A DNA stretch of 64,000 nucleotides from Halorubrum sodomense (GTDB lineage Archaea > Halobacteriota > Halobacteria > Halobacteriales > Haloferacaceae), in the NCBI RefSeq assembly GCF_900111935.1, contig NZ_FOYN01000003.1:1-64000 (forward strand). Reading direction: 5' to 3'. Below, piece after piece: positions 19,260 through 27,358 of the stretch (the stretch's first letter is position 1; every line of letters begins with the position of its first letter). The notes under the pieces are model-generated. The model did no database searches and was not told the DNA's origin. It worked only from the letters and a program-made list of their open reading frames with translations. The position numbers and the translations under genes are program-made.

Positions 19260-19740
19260 TCATTTATAAGCAACCGGCGGTAGCCGCTCCGAAGACGCCG
19301 CCAAATCCCGGCCACTCGCTTATAAATCGATGACTGCGGACCGACAGCGAACACCTCCAAAGCCCCAGCCGGGAGGCGGGCGCACGCTCGCTGTGCTCCT
19401 CAGTCGCTCGCTTCGCTCGCTCCTTGCGGTGCTTACGTCGTCATCAGAACGCTTCGCGTTCTGATTGGCTCACGAGAGCTTCGCTCTCGTGAACGCTTGC
19501 GCCCGCCTCCCGGCAGCGTGGCGCTACGCGCCACGGGCAACCGGCGGCGGAGCCGCCGGTGACTGCCCCTTTGAGTCCCGCCCCGCACAGCACCGCAACC
19601 GCGCCTCACGCCTCCCCAGCCTCGTCAGTCGCTTCCGCTTCGCTCCAGCGACTGACTCCCTCGCGCGTGCTCCTCGCGGCCGCCTCCGGCGGCCACTCGG
19701 AGGCACGCGCCGCCGCACCGCTCGGTTATAAATAACTCCC
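19260..19740. repeat. Structured intergenic element: nested hairpins between two TATA-like boxes
   Basis: This gene-free stretch of about 480 bases is packed with perfect stem-loops. An outer pair of 17-base arms (gccgggaggcgggcgca at 19368-19384; complement at 19498-19514) encloses two 10-bp hairpins with a ttc loop (19443-19465, 19470-19492). Downstream are hairpins with 8-bp (19517-19535), 9-bp (19540-19560), 9-bp (19625-19655) and 7-bp stems (19678-19694). Near-identical boxes ctcgcttataaat (19315) and ctcggttataaat (19721) flank it as 13-base direct repeats with one mismatch. No credible ORF lies inside. It could be a non-autonomous mobile repeat, or the template of a folded RNA driven by the first TATA box. 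It resembles repeats I associate with Halorubrum intergenic regions, from memory only. Confidence 0.75.
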
Positions 19741-19789
19741 GGCGCACCGCGTCGCGATCGGTCACTCGGGTCCGCTCCGCAACGACACC

Positions 19790-19795
19790 TTATAA
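19790..19795 (+). promoter_or_regulatory. TATA box of coaBC
   Basis: ttataa within caccttataagcc, 28 bases before the ATG at 19823; a leaderless start is predicted. It lies outside the structured element, about 50 bases after its right end. Confidence 0.65.
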
Positions 19796-19822
19796 GCCGT
19801 CGCGGGCGGAACGGACTCGGTA

Positions 19823-20977
19823 ATGCTGGACGGGGTCAACGTCGCGCTCGGCGTCTCGGGGAGCATCGCGGCGGTGAAGGTCGTCGAACTTGCCCACGAA
19901 CTGCGCCGGTACGGCGCGAGCGTCCGCGCCGTCATGTCCCCGGCGGCGACGAACATCGTCCACCCGTGGGCGGTCGACTTCGCGACCGACGAGCCGACGG
20001 TCACCGAGATCACCGGGAGCGTGGAACACGTCGAGCTTTGCGGCCGCGAGGGGTGGGCCGACGTGCTCCTCTTGGCTCCGGCGACCGCGAACACCGCGGG
20101 GAAGGTCGCGGCCGCGGTCGACGACACGCCCGTGACGACCTGCGCGACGACGGCGCTGGGCGCGGACCTGCCGGTCGTGATGGCGCCCGCGATGCACGAG
20201 CCGATGTACGACCACCCGGGCGTCCTCGACGCGCTCGACTGCCTGGAGTCGTGGGGCGTCCGCTTCGCGGACCCCCGGATCGAGGAGGGGAAGGCGAAGA
20301 TAGCGGCCGAGGACGATATCGTGACGGAGGTCGCGCGAGCGACGACCCCGCAGAGCCTCGCCGGGACGCACGTCGTCGTCACCGCGGGCGCGACGAAGGA
20401 GCGGATCGACCCGATCCGTATCCTGACGAACCGCGCGTCGGGGAAGACCGGCCGGGCGGTCGCTCGGGCGCTCTACGTCCGCGGCGCGCGGGTGACGCTC
20501 GTCCACGACGGGCCCGACGTCCCGTACGCCGACGCGGTCGCCGTCGAGACGGCCGACGAGATGATCGACGCCTGCCGGCGGACGGCCGCGACCGCCGACG
20601 CGCTGATCTCGGCGGCCGCCATCTCGGATTTCACCGCGGACGCAGTCGACCAGAAGATCCGATCCGGGTCGCCGCTGTCGGTCGATCTCCGGCCGACGCC
20701 GAAGCTCATCGACTCGGTCCGCGAGGCGTACCCCGACCTCCCCATCGTCGGGTTCAAGGCCGAGACCTCGGGCGACGACGCGGCGATGGTGTCCGAGGCC
20801 GAGCGGATCCGCGACCGCGTCGGCCTCTCCTTCGTCGTCGCCAACGACGCGAGCGTGATGGGCGGCGACGAGACGCGCGCGCTCCTCGTCGGCCGGACCG
20901 ACCCCGACGAGTACGTCGGCGACAAGGACGGCCTCGGCGGGCGCGTGGCCGACGAACTCGCCGACGTACTCGGGTAA
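19823..20977 (+). CDS. coaBC: Bifunctional phosphopantothenoylcysteine decarboxylase / phosphopantothenate-cysteine ligase
   Basis: A 384-residue two-domain CoA enzyme. The N-terminal flavoprotein domain (CoaC, residues 1-175) starts with VNVALGVSGSIAAVKVVELA and contains PATANTAGKVAAAVDDTP and the substrate loop PAMHEPMYDHP. The C-terminal CoaB domain (185-384) has the nucleotide-binding start VVTAGATKERIDPIRILTNRASGKTG and the late block GFKAETSGDD, followed by VVANDASVMGGDE. It joins cysteine to 4-phosphopantothenate and decarboxylates the product. Together with the pantoate-beta-alanine ligase at 16693, it places two consecutive CoA steps in this region. Confidence 0.95.
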   Translation: MLDGVNVALGVSGSIAAVKVVELAHELRRYGASVRAVMSPAATNIVHPWAVDFATDEPTVTEITGSVEHVELCGREGWADVLLLAPATANTAGKVAAAVDDTPVTTCATTALGADLPVVMAPAMHEPMYDHPGVLDALDCLESWGVRFADPRIEEGKAKIAAEDDIVTEVARATTPQSLAGTHVVVTAGATKERIDPIRILTNRASGKTGRAVARALYVRGARVTLVHDGPDVPYADAVAVETADEMIDACRRTAATADALISAAAISDFTADAVDQKIRSGSPLSVDLRPTPKLIDSVREAYPDLPIVGFKAETSGDDAAMVSEAERIRDRVGLSFVVANDASVMGGDETRALLVGRTDPDEYVGDKDGLGGRVADELADVLG

Positions 20978-21085
20978 TTCGGGGCCTCGACCGAGGTATA
21001 GCGAAATAGTTTTGGGCGTCCCATCGCTTGAACTCGGTGGATAGTCTCGTCGTTTTCGCGCGAAGACGCGAGAGATGGTTCACAC

Positions 21086-22159
21086 ATGTCAGACACAGAC
21101 GCCCACCGCATACTCGTTCCCGTCGGCGACTCGGACACGCTCCGAGACACGGTCTCGTACGCCGTCGAGCGGGCGAGTGCGGCGGCACCGAACCGACCGG
21201 TCGAGTTCCACTTCGTCGTCGCGGCGGAGACGCAGTCGGTCGACCCGGACGCGCCCGAGGAGCTCGGCTCAGCGCGCGAACAGTTAGAGCGCGTCGCCCT
21301 CTGGGTCGAGGAGGACGCGGACTCCGCCGACGGCGCGACCGACGCGGCCGACGGCCCGCCGGACCGGTTCACCGTCGTCACCGACGTCGTCGGCACCGAC
21401 CGGTACCTGTTCAGTCCGGGCGACTACGCCGACGCGCTCCTCGAGTACGCGGCCGAGACGGGGATCGACCGGATCGTCGTCGACCCGGAGTACAACCCCG
21501 CCGGCACCGCGTCGATGCTGCGGTCGATGTCGGTGGAGCTGGCCCGCGGCGACGTGCCGGTCGAGACGGCTCCGGACGACCGGCCGGCCCAGGGCGCGGT
21601 GCTCGCGCGCGCGGCGTCGCTGTCGAAGTACCTCTCCGTGTTCGTCGTCTCGTACCTGTTTTACATGTCGCTGAGCGCGTGGAAGCCGCTCGACTTCCTG
21701 ACCGGCTTCGTGACGGCTTCGATCGTGTCCGTCGTCCTCGCGCCGGTCGTCGCGAACCGGTCGGCGCCGCTGGGGCTGACACTCCGGCGGCTCGCCCGCC
21801 TGGCGGTGTACGCCCCGTACCTCGTCAAGGAGATCGCGGTCGCGAACCTCCAGGTGGCGTACGTCGTCCTCCACCCCGACATGCCGATCGACCCGGAGGT
21901 CGTTCAGTTCCGGGCAGCGGTGTGGGGCGACGGGGCGGTGACGACGCTCGCGAACAGCATCACGCTCACGCCCGGGACCCTGACCGTCAACGTCTCCGAG
22001 CGCTCGTTCGACATTCACTCGCTGACCGCCGACTCCCGCGAGGACCTCTTCGACGGCGGGTTAGAGCGCGCGGTCCGGTTCGTCTTCTACGGTCGCGCGT
22101 CGGCGCGGATACCGACGCCGCGCGAGCGCGACGACGCCGGGGAGGGCCGGGATGGTTGA
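21086..22159 (+). CDS. mnhE: Usp-MnhE fusion: universal stress domain joined to antiporter subunit E
   Basis: A 357-residue protein that opens the Mrp operon. Residues 1-165 form a Usp-like Rossmann domain (HRILVPVGDSDTLRDTVSYAVERA; IDRIVVDPEYNPAGTASMLRSM) with an acidic insert. Residues 175-345 are the MnhE domain: hydrophobic KYLSVFVVSYLFYMSLSAWK, then a second helix pair, then the signature VYAPYLVKEIAVANLQVAYVVLHP and LANSITLTPGTLTVNV. Bacterial MrpE is about 160 residues and lacks the Usp part, so the fusion probably lets stress or nucleotide signals reach the antiporter from the cytoplasm (inference). The ATG of mnhF overlaps its end by 8 bases. Confidence 0.92.
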   Translation: MSDTDAHRILVPVGDSDTLRDTVSYAVERASAAAPNRPVEFHFVVAAETQSVDPDAPEELGSAREQLERVALWVEEDADSADGATDAADGPPDRFTVVTDVVGTDRYLFSPGDYADALLEYAAETGIDRIVVDPEYNPAGTASMLRSMSVELARGDVPVETAPDDRPAQGAVLARAASLSKYLSVFVVSYLFYMSLSAWKPLDFLTGFVTASIVSVVLAPVVANRSAPLGLTLRRLARLAVYAPYLVKEIAVANLQVAYVVLHPDMPIDPEVVQFRAAVWGDGAVTTLANSITLTPGTLTVNVSERSFDIHSLTADSREDLFDGGLERAVRFVFYGRASARIPTPRERDDAGEGRDG

Positions 22160-22427
22160 GTTCGAGACGGCGCTTCTGGCCATCGCTGCGGCCTTCGTGC
22201 TCTTCGCGGTCGTCGCGCTGTACCGGGTGTACGCCGGGCCGACGAACCATGACCGCGTCATCGCGGTGAACGTCGCCGGGACGAACACCGTCATCGCCAT
22301 CACGCTCGTCGCGGCGGCGTACCAGGAGTCGACGTTCCTCGACGTGGCGCTCGTGTACGCCCTGTTGAACTTCCTGCTGTCGATAGCGTTCTCGAAGTTC
22401 AACGTCGAACGCGGGGGTGTGCTGTGA
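22152..22427 (+). CDS. mnhF: Mrp-type cation/proton antiporter subunit F
   Basis: A 91-residue membrane protein with three helices. The family motif is YRVYAGPTNHDRVIAVNVAG at about residues 25-44 (RxxxGPxxxDRVxAxN), followed by NTVIAITLVAAAY and a last helix ending in the charged FSKFNVERGGVL. Length is normal (MrpF 85-95). It overlaps mnhE at its start and mnhG by four bases (GTGA). Confidence 0.93.
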   Translation: MVEFETALLAIAAAFVLFAVVALYRVYAGPTNHDRVIAVNVAGTNTVIAITLVAAAYQESTFLDVALVYALLNFLLSIAFSKFNVERGGVL

Positions 22428-22738
22428 CGCCGGCCGAGTGGGGCATCGTCGCCCTCGCGCTCGCGGGCGCCTTCTTCGGCGGCGTCGCGGCGGTCGGCCT
22501 CGTCCGGCTCCCGGACGTCTACACCCGGTCGCACGCGGCCTCGAAGAGCGACACGCTGGGGGCCATCCTCACGGTCGCCGCGGCCGCGCTCGCGCTCCAG
22601 TCCGGACTCTCGACGGCAAAGTCGGTGTTCCTCCTGTTGTTCATGTTCATCACGAACCCGACGGCGGCACACGCCGTCGCCCGCGCCGCACAGGACCAGG
22701 GAATCGAACCGTGGACCGCCGACGAGGGGGACGACTGA
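22424..22738 (+). CDS. mnhG: Mrp-type cation/proton antiporter subunit G
   Basis: A 104-residue protein with three membrane helices, starting at the GTG that overlaps the mnhF stop. The MnhG signature is AVGLVRLPDVYTRSHAASKSDTLGAILTV near residues 25-53 (GxxRLPDxxxRxHAxxKxxTLG), followed by LFMFITNPTAAHAVARAAQ. It belongs to the same overlapping operon. Confidence 0.94.
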   Translation: MTPAEWGIVALALAGAFFGGVAAVGLVRLPDVYTRSHAASKSDTLGAILTVAAAALALQSGLSTAKSVFLLLFMFITNPTAAHAVARAAQDQGIEPWTADEGDD

Positions 22739-23277
22739 TGCCGATCACGCTCGTCGAGGCCGCGCTGCTGACGTTCGTCCTCGGCTGCGCCCTCGGTGCG
22801 GCCCTGCTTGAGGACACGCTGGCGGCGGTGATGGCCTTCGCGGCGTACAGCCTAGGCGTCTCGGTGCTCTGGCTCGTGCTTCAGGCCCCGGACGTCGGCC
22901 TCACCGAGGCGGCGGTCGGCGCCGGCATCATGACCGTGCTGTTCCTCTTGGCGCTGTCGAACACCGTCTCGCCGGACGCGGACCGGCTGTTCGAGCCGAT
23001 CCGCTGGCGGACGGTGGCGCTGGTCGGCGGGTTCGTCCTGCTGATCGGCGCCACGGTCCCCGCGCTGCCGGCCATCGGCGACCCGAACTCGCCGGTCGTC
23101 GCCGGCGAGGTGAGCCAGTACTACCTGGCGAACGCGTACGCCGAGACGGAGGTCAGAAACGCCGTGACGGCTGTGTTGGCGGCCTACCGAGGCTTCGACA
23201 CGCTCGGCGAGGGCGTGGTCGTCTTCTCCGCGGTGGTCGTCACGCTGTCCGTCCTCCGCCGCGAGGTGGTGGCATGA
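22738..23277 (+). CDS. DUF4040 / MnhA C-terminal-type antiporter subunit (MbhD-MbhE like)
   Basis: A 179-residue membrane protein with about five helices, corresponding to the C-terminal part that in bacteria is fused to MrpA. The DUF4040 block is AAVMAFAAYSLGVSVLWLVLQAPDVGLTEAAVGAGIMTVLFLLALSNT; QAPDVGLTEAAVG is the hallmark (in complex I this aligns with NuoJ/ND6). The second half (SQYYLANAYAETEVRNAVTAVLAAYRGFDTLGEGVVVFSA) matches MbhE, with FDTLGE conserved. It starts at the ATG overlapping the mnhG stop (TGATG). The N-terminal NuoL-like part of MrpA is not attached; the MnhD-type proteins downstream supply that fold. Confidence 0.9.
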   Translation: MPITLVEAALLTFVLGCALGAALLEDTLAAVMAFAAYSLGVSVLWLVLQAPDVGLTEAAVGAGIMTVLFLLALSNTVSPDADRLFEPIRWRTVALVGGFVLLIGATVPALPAIGDPNSPVVAGEVSQYYLANAYAETEVRNAVTAVLAAYRGFDTLGEGVVVFSAVVVTLSVLRREVVA

Positions 23278-23822
23278 GTACCGACGACGCTGGCCGGAAC
23301 GCCGGCGACGCGGACGGCGCCGCAGGCCCGGACGCCGCCGACTCCCCCGACGCGGACGGCGACGAGGCGGCGCCCGGCCTGTACGTCGAGTCCACGATCA
23401 TCATGACGACCGTCCGGCTCGTCTCCCCGTTCATCCTCACGTTCGCGCTGTTCATCATGTTCCACGGCGCGGATACCCCTGGCGGCGGGTTCCAGGGCGG
23501 CGTCATCGCCGGTTCGGTCGTGATGATGCTCGCGTTCGCCTACGGTATCGACTCGACCCGGCAGTGGCTCGACGGCCGCGTGATCGCGGCGCTGGCCTCC
23601 GGCGGCGTGTACGTCTTCGTCGGGATCGGTCTCGGCGCGATCGCGCTCGGCGGACAGTTCCTCCAGTACGCGGAGTACGAGGCGCTGTTCGGGCACGCGA
23701 TCAAGTACGCGATCGAACTCGTCGAACTCAGCATCGGCGCCATCGTCGCCGCCGTCGCGATCGGGCTCTTCTTCCTGCTCGCGGCCGGCTTCGACCACGC
23801 CATCGAGGAGGACCCGTCATGA
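23274..23822 (+). CDS. mnhB: Mrp-type cation/proton antiporter subunit B
   Basis: A 182-residue MnhB protein. The first 35 residues are an acidic haloarchaeal extension. Then follow STIIMTTVRLVSPFILTFALFIMFHGADTPGGGFQGGVIAGSVVMML, where the phrase HGADTPGGGFQGG is the family signature. Two more helices follow, ending in LFFLLAAGFDHAIEE. Four-base overlaps tie it to genes on both sides (ATGA at 23274 and 23819). Confidence 0.94.
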   Translation: MSTDDAGRNAGDADGAAGPDAADSPDADGDEAAPGLYVESTIIMTTVRLVSPFILTFALFIMFHGADTPGGGFQGGVIAGSVVMMLAFAYGIDSTRQWLDGRVIAALASGGVYVFVGIGLGAIALGGQFLQYAEYEALFGHAIKYAIELVELSIGAIVAAVAIGLFFLLAAGFDHAIEEDPS

Positions 23823-24178
23823 CGCTCGACCTGCTCACGACTCACTACAACTACTACGCGGTCGCCCTGCTGCTCGGAATCGGCCTGTACACCGTCATCG
23901 AGTCGCCGAACCTCGTGAAGAAGGTCATCGGAATGAACGTGTTCCAGACCGGGATATTCCTGTTTTTCATCACGCTCGCGTTCCGCAACGGCGGGAATCC
24001 CCCGGTCATCACCGAGGGCGCCGGCCCGTACGTCAGCCCGCTCCCGCACGTGCTCATCCTGACCGCCATCGTCGTCGGGGTGAGCCTGACGGCGGTGGCG
24101 CTCGCGCTCGTCGTGCGCGTCTACTCGGAGTACGGCACGCTCGACGAAGACACCTTGGAGCAACTCTACCATGATTGA
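23819..24178 (+). CDS. mnhC: Mrp-type cation/proton antiporter subunit C (NuoK-like)
   Basis: A 119-residue, three-helix protein homologous to complex I NuoK. The segments YAVALLLGIGLYTVIESPNLVKKVIGMNVFQTGIFLFFITLA and the PLPHVLILTAIVVGVSLTAVALALVVRVY helix carry the family pattern (N-L-VKKxIG-N; LPxxLxLTAIVxG). It starts at the ATG overlapping the mnhB stop and overlaps the first mnhD by 8 bases. Confidence 0.94.
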   Translation: MTLDLLTTHYNYYAVALLLGIGLYTVIESPNLVKKVIGMNVFQTGIFLFFITLAFRNGGNPPVITEGAGPYVSPLPHVLILTAIVVGVSLTAVALALVVRVYSEYGTLDEDTLEQLYHD

Positions 24179-25652
24179 ACACCTCATCGTCCTGTTGGTC
24201 GTCCTGCCGATCCTCGGCGCCGCGGTCCCGCCGCTGGCCAGCCTGCGTTACGACCGCGTCGGGTGGGCGGTCGCGACGGCGACGACGCTCGGTCACGCCG
24301 CGTTCGCCGCCGCGCTCGCGTGGACCGTCTGGACCGACGGCACCGTGCGGTACGCGGTCGGCGGCTTCGCCGCTCCGTACGGGATCGAACTCGTCGCCGA
24401 CGGGCTGACGATCCTGCTCGTCGCCCTCGTCAGCGCCGTCTCGCTCGGCGTGCTCGCGTACGCCAGACACGCCGGCCCGCACGCGAACACGTTCTACTCG
24501 CAGTTCCTCCTGCTCGTCGCCGGCCTGTCCGGGATGACGGTGACGGGAGACGTGTTCAACCTGTACGTCTTCCTCGAGATCACGGGGCTCGCGGCGTACG
24601 GGCTCGTCGCGAGCGGCCCGGGGGCGCGGTCGGCCGTCGCGGCCCTGAAGTACCTCGTCATCGGGACCATCGGCGCGTCGCTGTACCTGCTCGGCGTCGG
24701 CTACGCGCTCGCCGCCACCGGCACGCTGAACATGGCCGACCTCAGCGTCAAACTCGCCGAGGTCGGCTACGACTCGACGCTCGTCTTGACCGCGTTCGGG
24801 CTGATAGTCGCCGGCCTGACGGTGAAGGTCGCGCTGTTCCCGCTCCACACCTGGCAGCCCGACGCGTACGCCGACTCGCTCGACAGCGTGAGCGCGTTCA
24901 TCTCGGCGCTCGTCTCGACCGTGTCGGCGTACGCGCTCGCTCGCGTGCTGTTCTCGGTGTTCACGGTCGACTTCCTCGAGGCCGTCCCCACCGCGCGTTG
25001 GGCGCTGGTGGGCGTCGCCTGCGTCAGCATCGTCGCCGGGAGCGGCCTCGCGGTCGCGCAGTCCGACGTGCGTCGGATGCTGGCGTACTCGTCGGTGTCG
25101 CAGTTCGGACTCGTCATCGCCGGCTTCGCCATCGCGACGCCGCTGGCCGTCGTCGGCGCGACCGTCCACCTCGTCGGCCACGCGGTGATGAAGGGCGGCC
25201 TCTTCGCCGTCACCGGGATCATCGAGCGCAGGACCGGCGCGACGACGGTCGGCGGCTACGCCGGCATGGGCGGTCGCGTTCCGGTCGCCGCCGGCGTCTT
25301 CACGCTGTTGGCGCTCGCGATGGTCGGGGTCCCGCCCGCCATCGGGTTCGTCGGGAAGTGGTACATCGTCCTCGGCGCCGTCGACGCCGGCGTCTGGCCG
25401 GTGGTCGTCGTCCTCCTGGCGAGCACGCTGTTGACGCTGGCGTACTTCGCTCGGCTCGGCGAGCGACTCTACTTCGCCGAGCCGACGATCACGTCGGGGT
25501 CGACCGCCGCGACCGACGGCGGCGAGAGCGTCTCGACCGGGATGATCGTGACCGTCGTCGTCGCTGCCGTCCTCGCCGTCGCGCTCACGGCCGCAGTGCC
25601 AGTGATCGACCAGCTGATCGACCAGACCGTGTTCGAGTTGATACGCCAATGA
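24171..25652 (+). CDS. mnhD: Mrp-type antiporter subunit D (copy 1; NuoM/NuoN-like proton-conducting subunit)
   Basis: A 493-residue, roughly 14-helix protein. The TM5 glutamate is in YVFLEITGLAAYG, the TM7 lysine in LTVKVALFPLHTWQPDAYAD, and the later lysine in LVGHAVMKGGLF. The TM8 lysine, present in NuoM as ILLKTAAYG, is replaced: here the aligned stretch is ALVSTVSAYAL (see findings). The Q in HTWQPD in place of HTWLPD is also unusual. The protein is one of three MnhD-type proteins in this operon and overlaps the next by four bases. Confidence 0.93.
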   Translation: MIEHLIVLLVVLPILGAAVPPLASLRYDRVGWAVATATTLGHAAFAAALAWTVWTDGTVRYAVGGFAAPYGIELVADGLTILLVALVSAVSLGVLAYARHAGPHANTFYSQFLLLVAGLSGMTVTGDVFNLYVFLEITGLAAYGLVASGPGARSAVAALKYLVIGTIGASLYLLGVGYALAATGTLNMADLSVKLAEVGYDSTLVLTAFGLIVAGLTVKVALFPLHTWQPDAYADSLDSVSAFISALVSTVSAYALARVLFSVFTVDFLEAVPTARWALVGVACVSIVAGSGLAVAQSDVRRMLAYSSVSQFGLVIAGFAIATPLAVVGATVHLVGHAVMKGGLFAVTGIIERRTGATTVGGYAGMGGRVPVAAGVFTLLALAMVGVPPAIGFVGKWYIVLGAVDAGVWPVVVVLLASTLLTLAYFARLGERLYFAEPTITSGSTAATDGGESVSTGMIVTVVVAAVLAVALTAAVPVIDQLIDQTVFELIRQ

Positions 25653-27358
25653 CCGACGTCGCCTCCCTTCGACCGTTGTTCGCCGTGCTCGTGTCGGCCG
25701 TGGCCATCCCGATCATCCTCTCGCTGCGGTCGCGGCCGAACGTCCGAGAGGGGGTCACCCTCGCCGTCGCCGCGACGAAGTTCGGCCTCGTGGCGAGCAT
25801 GGTGCCGGGGGTCCTCGCGGGCACCACCTACGTCACGCGGATCGGCGAGTTCGGGAACGGGATCTCGCTCGCGCTCCGCGCGGACCCGCTCGGGATCCTG
25901 TTCGCGCTGCTCGCGAGCCTCCTGTGGATCGTGACGAGCTTCTACTCCATCGGGTACATGCGCGGGCTGAGCGAACACGCGCAGACCCGCTACTTCGCCT
26001 CCTTCGCCGCCAGCCTCGCGTGTGCCGTCGGCGTCGCGTTCGGGGCGAACCTCGTCACCCTGTTCGTCTTCTACGAGCTGCTGACGGTGTCGACGTACCC
26101 GCTCGTCACGCACGACGAGACGGACGAGGCCCGCGCGGCCGGCCGGAAGTACCTCACGTACACCTTCGGCGGCGGCGTCGCCGTCCTCGGCGGGACGGCG
26201 CTCGTCTACGTGCTGACGGGCACTACGGCGTTCACGCCGGGCGGCATCGAGGCGCTCGCGACCGCGGACCCGACGCTGGCGCGGGCGGCGTTCGCCCTCT
26301 TAGCGGGCGGGTTCGGCGTCAAGGCGGCGCTGATGCCCGTCCACTCGTGGCTCCCCGACGCGATGGTCGCGCCGACGCCGGTCTCGGGACTGCTCCACGC
26401 GGTCGCGGTCGTCAAGAGCGGTATCTTCGGCATCGCCCGCGTCGTCCTCGACGTGTTCGGGACGGAGACGATGGCGGAGCTGGGCGTGGCGCTGCCGCTC
26501 GCGGCGGTCGCGGCGATCACGCTCCTGACCGCGAGCGTCATCGCGCTCAGACAGGACAACCTCAAGCGGCGGCTGGCGTACTCGACGATCAGCCAGCTGT
26601 CGTACATCGTCCTCGGGCTCGCGCTGTTGGAGGGCGACGCGCTGATCGGCGGGCTGCTCCACATCCCGGCGCACGCGTTCATGAAGCTCACCCTGTTCTT
26701 CTGCGCGGGCGCGATCCACGTCGAGACGCACACGGACGACATCAGCGACATGGCGGGCATCGGCGACCGGATGCCGCTGACGATGGCGGCGTTCGCCGTC
26801 GCCGCCGCGGGGATGGCCGGGATCCCTCTGGTCGCCGGGTTCGTCAGTAAGTGGTACATCGTCATCGGCGCGCTGCAGGGCGGTGGCCTCGTCTTCGCCG
26901 CCGCGCTGTTGATCTCCGGCGTCCTCAACATCGCGTACTTCTGGCCGGTCGTCTACCAGGCGTACTTCGAGTCGCCCGAGGGGCACGACGAGAAGCCCCT
27001 CCTGTCCGCGCCGCTGGGGGGCCGCAGCGGGCCTCGCGCCGACGGCGGCGGCGAGACCGAGGCGTACGGCGACGCCTCCGCCGCCGAGACCCACGACGAC
27101 GCGCACGGCGCTGAAACCCACGAGGACGGTCACGACGTCGAGAGCCGCGACGACGGTCACCGCGGTCACCACGGCGGGCCGCCGGCGAGCGGCTGGGACG
27201 TCCGCGGGTGGCGCGGCGCCGAGAGCACGTGGTTCATGCTCGGGCCGATCTTGACGGCCGCGAGCCTGTCGGTCCTGCTCGGGGTCGTCCCGCGGACCGC
27301 CGTCTTCCTCAGGATCGTCGAGACCGTCGTCGGCTCGCTCCCGGGGGTGGTGGTCTGA
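25649..27358 (+). CDS. mnhD: Mrp-type antiporter subunit D (copy 2) with His/Asp-rich loop
   Basis: A 569-residue NuoM/NuoL-like subunit with the full set of charged membrane residues: TM5 Glu in LFVFYELLTVSTYPLV, TM7 Lys in FGVKAALMPVHSWLPDAMVAPTP, TM8 Lys in LHAVAVVKSGIFG and the Lys in HAFMKLTLFF. After helix 13 comes a soluble stretch of about 75 residues (roughly 455-525) full of His, Asp and Glu (for example ETHDDAHGAETHEDGHDVE, then GHRGHH), followed by a last helix (WFMLGPILTAASLSVLLGVV). This loop might bind divalent metal or sense pH. It starts at the ATG inside the previous stop (ATGA). Confidence 0.93.
   Translation: MTDVASLRPLFAVLVSAVAIPIILSLRSRPNVREGVTLAVAATKFGLVASMVPGVLAGTTYVTRIGEFGNGISLALRADPLGILFALLASLLWIVTSFYSIGYMRGLSEHAQTRYFASFAASLACAVGVAFGANLVTLFVFYELLTVSTYPLVTHDETDEARAAGRKYLTYTFGGGVAVLGGTALVYVLTGTTAFTPGGIEALATADPTLARAAFALLAGGFGVKAALMPVHSWLPDAMVAPTPVSGLLHAVAVVKSGIFGIARVVLDVFGTETMAELGVALPLAAVAAITLLTASVIALRQDNLKRRLAYSTISQLSYIVLGLALLEGDALIGGLLHIPAHAFMKLTLFFCAGAIHVETHTDDISDMAGIGDRMPLTMAAFAVAAAGMAGIPLVAGFVSKWYIVIGALQGGGLVFAAALLISGVLNIAYFWPVVYQAYFESPEGHDEKPLLSAPLGGRSGPRADGGGETEAYGDASAAETHDDAHGAETHEDGHDVESRDDGHRGHHGGPPASGWDVRGWRGAESTWFMLGPILTAASLSVLLGVVPRTAVFLRIVETVVGSLPGVVV

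Noticed and set aside
19465-19731. Small open frame inside the structured element
   Set aside because: It runs through perfect hairpins and its peptide is a mixture of Arg/Ala/Pro; no codon periodicity like neighbours.
24054-25649. Minus-strand frame of 531 codons opposite the first mnhD
   Set aside because: Same reason: antisense open by GC bias, no start signal and no family.
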